Source of the DNA: Verrucomicrobia bacterium Tous-C9LFEB
GTDB taxonomy: Bacteria; Verrucomicrobiota; Verrucomicrobiia; Methylacidiphilales; UBA1321
DNA: 64,000 bases
Assembly (NCBI GenBank): GCA_002304345.1
Contig: NEUU01000007.1
Location: 114,619-178,618 of the forward strand
Reading direction: 5' to 3'
The notes beneath the pieces are model-generated. The model made no database searches, had not been told where the DNA came from, and saw nothing but the letters and a program-made list of their open reading frames with translations. Positions 61,322-64,000 of the stretch are shown in pieces (within the stretch, counting starts at the first letter, position 1; every line of letters starts with the position of its first letter). A program made the translations under genes and the position numbers.

Positions 61322-62755
61322 TCAATCCCGACACGCGGCCTGTGCGATCGCCTTCAGCATGTCGCGAAAAATCCAGCGGTGCACGGGATACAGCGCATAC
61401 CAATAGAGAACCCCGGCCAACCCCCGCGGTTCGAACAGGGCCGTCTGGACCAAGCGACAATGATGGCCCTCGGGATGGATCTGAAATTGCAGCCAGGCGC
61501 GGCCGGGTAGTTTCATTTCCGCCTGCAACCGCAACAGCCGGTCCGGCTCAGCCCGGTCGATACGCCAAAAATCAAGCGGTTCCCCCACGCGCAACTCGCC
61601 CGTGACGCTGCGCCGCATCCCCACGCCGCCGAGAAATTGATCCACCGCCCCGCGCCATTGCCATGCCCAGTTCCAGGCGGGCCACCCGTTGTCGCCACCC
61701 AATTTCCCCAGCGCCGCATAGACCCGACTCGGAGTGGTCGCGACTGGGCACCAGCGCCGCTCGTGAAACATCCCTTCGCGACGGATGAAGATCGGGGTCG
61801 CGTCCGGCTTGAACCGACGCGAGACCGCCAGTTGCGTTTCCGTTCCCTCCCGCAATGCCTCCTCCACCGCCGCGCGACAATCCAGCGGATGAATCTCGGG
61901 AAAGAGCTGCTTGGAGAGTTCATCCCGCACCACCACCTCGTTGCGCAATCCCTCAATCAACGGCCGGGCAATGCTCACCGGGACCGTTGTGACCAACCCA
62001 ATCCAATACGACGACAACCTCGGCGTCAGCACCGGGACCGGGATCAGATGCCGTCGCAGCCCGCGCACCGCCGCATACGTCTCCATCAACCCGCCATAGG
62101 TCAGCACATCCTGCCCGCCGATTTCAATGACGCGCCCCGCGCTCTCCGGTTGAGCCAACGCCGCCACCAGATAATCCAGCACATCCCGAATCGCGATCGG
62201 TTGAATCCGCGTGTAGATCCAGCAGGGGCAGATCATGACCGGCAGCCGCTCCGTCAAATCCCGGATCAACTCGAAAGACAAACTGCCCGAACCGAGAATC
62301 ACCGCCGCGCGAAATTCCGTCACCGGCACGCCCGCCGACACGAGGGCATGACCCGTCTCCTGCCGGGAACGCAAATGCGGCGACAACCGCGATTCCGGAT
62401 CGCCCAGGCCGCCGAGATAGAGAAGTCGCTGCACCCCGGCCGCCTTGGCCGCTTCGGCGCAATTACACGCAGCCCGCAAATCATTTTCCGCGAACTCCGT
62501 TCCATTGCCCAGACTGTGGACGAGGTAATAGACCGCCGCCACACCGGCCATCGCCTTCGGCAAAGAATCGGCCAGCAACAGATCGGCCTCCACGATTTCC
62601 ACATCCGCCGCCCACGGCTTGCAGCGAATCCGCTGCGCGTGCCGCACCAGACAACGCACGCGGTAGCCCTGCCGCAACAGGAGCGGAACGAGTCGCGAGC
62701 CGACATAACCACTGGCCCCCGTCACGAGAACGAGACTGCCGGGCGAAAGAGTCAT
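61322..62755 (-). CDS. NAD(P)-binding SDR protein with C-terminal DUF2867
   Basis: The 477-residue protein has an extended-SDR Rossmann domain (about 1-300, VLVTGASGYVGSRLVPLLL, then YYLVHSLG) and a C-terminal START-like DUF2867 domain (RRWCPVATTPSRVYAALGKL, PLDFWRIDRAEPDRLLRLQAE, then LYWYALYPVHRWIFRDML). Members are widespread, probably bind NAD(P)H and a lipid-like ligand, and have no assigned reaction. tRNA-Gly lies 47 bases upstream on the same strand. Confidence 0.88.
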   Translation of the reverse strand: MTLSPGSLVLVTGASGYVGSRLVPLLLRQGYRVRCLVRHAQRIRCKPWAADVEIVEADLLLADSLPKAMAGVAAVYYLVHSLGNGTEFAENDLRAACNCAEAAKAAGVQRLLYLGGLGDPESRLSPHLRSRQETGHALVSAGVPVTEFRAAVILGSGSLSFELIRDLTERLPVMICPCWIYTRIQPIAIRDVLDYLVAALAQPESAGRVIEIGGQDVLTYGGLMETYAAVRGLRRHLIPVPVLTPRLSSYWIGLVTTVPVSIARPLIEGLRNEVVVRDELSKQLFPEIHPLDCRAAVEEALREGTETQLAVSRRFKPDATPIFIRREGMFHERRWCPVATTPSRVYAALGKLGGDNGWPAWNWAWQWRGAVDQFLGGVGMRRSVTGELRVGEPLDFWRIDRAEPDRLLRLQAEMKLPGRAWLQFQIHPEGHHCRLVQTALFEPRGLAGVLYWYALYPVHRWIFRDMLKAIAQAACRD

Positions 62756-62802
62756 CTCTTATCTATCGGCAGCAAAAAGCCGAAGATTGCAAAAAGAGAG
62801 GG

Positions 62803-62873
62803 AGCGGGTGAAGGGAATCGAACCCTCGTGTATAGCTTGGAAGGCTATCGTTCTACCATTGAACTACACCCGC
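62803..62873 (-). tRNA. tRNA-Gly (TCC anticodon)
   Basis: Minus strand: the acceptor begins GCGGGTG and ends CACCCGCT, the D arm is GTTCAATGGTAGAAC, the anticodon loop CTTCCAA gives TCC, and the T arm contains GGTTCGATTCC. Length is 71 nt without encoded CCA. Confidence 0.96.
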
Positions 62874-62891
62874 AATAAGAAGCTGGTAGGT

Positions 62892-62920
62892 TAGATACCC
62901 GTAGCGCGCGGAGAAATCAA
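62892..62920 (-). promoter_or_regulatory. Promoter of tRNA-Gly
   Basis: Minus-strand TTGATT (62915-62920), a 17-base spacer and TATCTA (62892-62897) place a transcription start about 12 bases before the tRNA. Confidence 0.55.
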
Positions 62921-63158
62921 CTCCAATATAGCCATACCGCAAGCGGCCTACCTGCCGTTTTTTTACCCGGTTGGTCATGAATCGCTCCACGCAAAGAGAA
63001 CTTCCTACAAATTGGAGGGAATCAACCTCCCAAAAAGGAACCATCCTCCGCCCCCGCTGCCTTGTCTTGCAGTCACGGCCCTGTAAAGCACCTCTCCGCA
63101 CGGCTCAAACTCCGTCTTCATCATCGGGTAGGCACGATTGCTGCTGATGATCGCACCA

Positions 63159-63494
63159 ATGCTTCCGTCGCGTTGGATTAGCACCCTCATTTTAGCCGCC
63201 TGCCTGATTGGTCAGCTCACCAGCTTTCAAATCGAGGAGACACTCCTTTCGTCGGCCAATGACAGTTACCTGACCGATACGCAAGCCACCGCCGAATCCT
63301 TCCTCAACGAAATACCCAGCCCCCAGCGCATGGCCAAACCGGACGCCATCCTCGCCTCCAGCCGCTGGACGTATTCTCCCAACCTCCTTTCCCTAGGCTT
63401 TGCCAATGTGTCTGACTACCGCCACAATCCAGGTGGCGCACACACTCGAGTCTTCTCTCATAGTGCCGACAATCGGGGACCTCCTCTCTCCTGA
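63159..63494 (+). CDS. Possible small secreted protein or gene remnant
   Basis: A frame of 111 residues begins with a signal-peptide-like stretch (MLPSRWISTLILAACLIG) and continues with a soluble segment (ATAESFLNEIPSPQR, then SSRWTYSPNLLSLGF). The last 25 residues look less protein-like, so the frame may be the front part of a decayed gene. No family is recognised. An ATG at 63138 is an alternative start. Confidence 0.35.
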   Translation: MLPSRWISTLILAACLIGQLTSFQIEETLLSSANDSYLTDTQATAESFLNEIPSPQRMAKPDAILASSRWTYSPNLLSLGFANVSDYRHNPGGAHTRVFSHSADNRGPPLS

Positions 63495-63600
63495 GAGATT
63501 TCTGTTTCCCGTTTTCGTTCCCGCATCAAACGCGACCCCATGGGGATGTCGTGTCGAAGCTGAGGCTTCCTTTCAACTCAAATCCAAAAGGAGATTCGTA

Positions 63601-64000
63601 GTGTACAAAAGACTTTTTCAATTGGCATGGGTCCTTCGGTCGATGAAGGCCATCCCGCTTTTAATCCTGGCCGCCATGGCCTTCACTGTCATCAGCATCC
63701 ATGCCCAGGAGGCCGCCCCGGCGGCAGAGCCGACGGTGGAACAACGATTGACCGGATTGGAAGCGTATGTGGGCAACGTGGATCCGGCTGGCAGCAAAGT
63801 GGTGGGCGTGGCGGGTCCCGGCCACAACGCGTTCATCATGGTCGCGGCGGCGTTGGTGTTGTTCATGACGTTGCCCGGTCTGGCGCTGTTCTACGGCGGC
63901 CTGGTTCGTAAGAAGAACGTCCTCTCGGTTCTCGCCCAATGTTTGGGCATCACCGGATTGGTCATTATCCTCTGGTGGGCGGTGGGCTACAGCCTCGTCT
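63601..64000 (+). CDS. amt: Ammonium transporter, N-terminal part (cut by window edge)
   Basis: The frame stays open to the end of the window (133 codons). It has a signal peptide (core AIPLLILAAMAFTVISIHAQ), a short periplasmic extension, and the first Amt helices with the signature MTLPGLALFYGGLVRKKNVL. Amt trimers pass ammonium through the inner membrane. The GTG at 63601 lies six bases after AAAGGAGA; an ATG at 63643 is possible. A glnB-type gene, often adjacent to amt, is not seen upstream and may follow beyond the window. Confidence 0.92.
   Translation, partial: MYKRLFQLAWVLRSMKAIPLLILAAMAFTVISIHAQEAAPAAEPTVEQRLTGLEAYVGNVDPAGSKVVGVAGPGHNAFIMVAAALVLFMTLPGLALFYGGLVRKKNVLSVLAQCLGITGLVIILWWAVGYSLV

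Noticed and set aside
62853..63101. 82-codon minus-strand frame
   Set aside because: It overlaps tRNA-Gly and its promoter and gives no recognisable protein.

Overview
The window reads as one continuous stretch of chromosome from a bacterium that is most likely a member of the Verrucomicrobiota. The reasons are a lone pseudopilin of the Verru_Chthon cassette type, long DUF5107/TPR and DUF4010 proteins, a Gram-negative envelope (polysaccharide export lipoprotein, outer-membrane barrels, OmpA-like and lipoprotein genes), C-rich third codon positions, and many starts without a clear Shine-Dalgarno sequence. The phylum is inferred; no rRNA is present to confirm it. There is no prophage, insertion sequence, CRISPR array or transposase in the window.

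Layout, left to right. A LysR-type regulator tail is followed by korAB (2-oxoacid:ferredoxin oxidoreductase), then a divergent AraC regulator and a 1121-residue DUF5107/TPR protein, rlmN, and a membrane glycosyltransferase-like/NlpC pair (1-11.1 kb). A long minus-strand cluster joins ribosomal proteins to arginine biosynthesis: rplM-rpsI-argC-argJ-argB-argD-argF-trmB (11.1-18.2 kb), preceded by a DUF4010/MgtC membrane protein. An AAA+ ATPase stands alone at 20 kb. From 21.6 to 30 kb a compact minus-strand locus carries a sigma-54 two-component pair, a GT-C-like membrane protein, an outer-membrane barrel, a Wzc-type tyrosine kinase and a Wza-type lipoprotein: a self-contained exopolysaccharide secretion unit. 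Then come corA, murI coupled to a peptidoglycan amidase, an OmpA-like protein behind a near-perfect sigma-54 promoter, an AI-2E family permease, the RNase P RNA, a PDZ protein, an RNA-processing-type metallo-beta-lactamase, a cupin, a PMT/ArnT-like glycosyltransferase overlapping a PAP2 phosphatase, a lipoprotein, class II aldolase, the pseudopilin, an SbmA/ABCD-type ABC transporter and an AlkD-like protein (30-47.5 kb). The last part holds tRNA-Tyr, a chemoreceptor, a lysine 2,3-aminomutase, an RlmI-like methyltransferase, TPR and unknown proteins, a 1425-residue CheR/PAS/histidine kinase/receiver hybrid, an SDR-DUF2867 protein, tRNA-Gly and the first 400 bases of an ammonium transporter.

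The most unusual content is between the genes. Two kinds of repeated sequence recur in almost every larger intergenic gap. The first is a set of eleven 23-nt elements that all begin with GTAG (on one strand or the other) followed by a hairpin; length and head are constant while the stem sequence changes completely, as compensated pairs. They often sit as facing pairs, like REP/BIME elements. The second is a set of degenerate tandem arrays with a strict 7-bp period (4-6 units), built on several different seven-letter words and often arranged as inverted pairs that would fold into very long RNA stems just after stop codons. A 34-bp perfect inverted repeat downstream of murI and a run of five hairpins at 39.2 kb belong to the same landscape. 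These are the best candidates for something undescribed.
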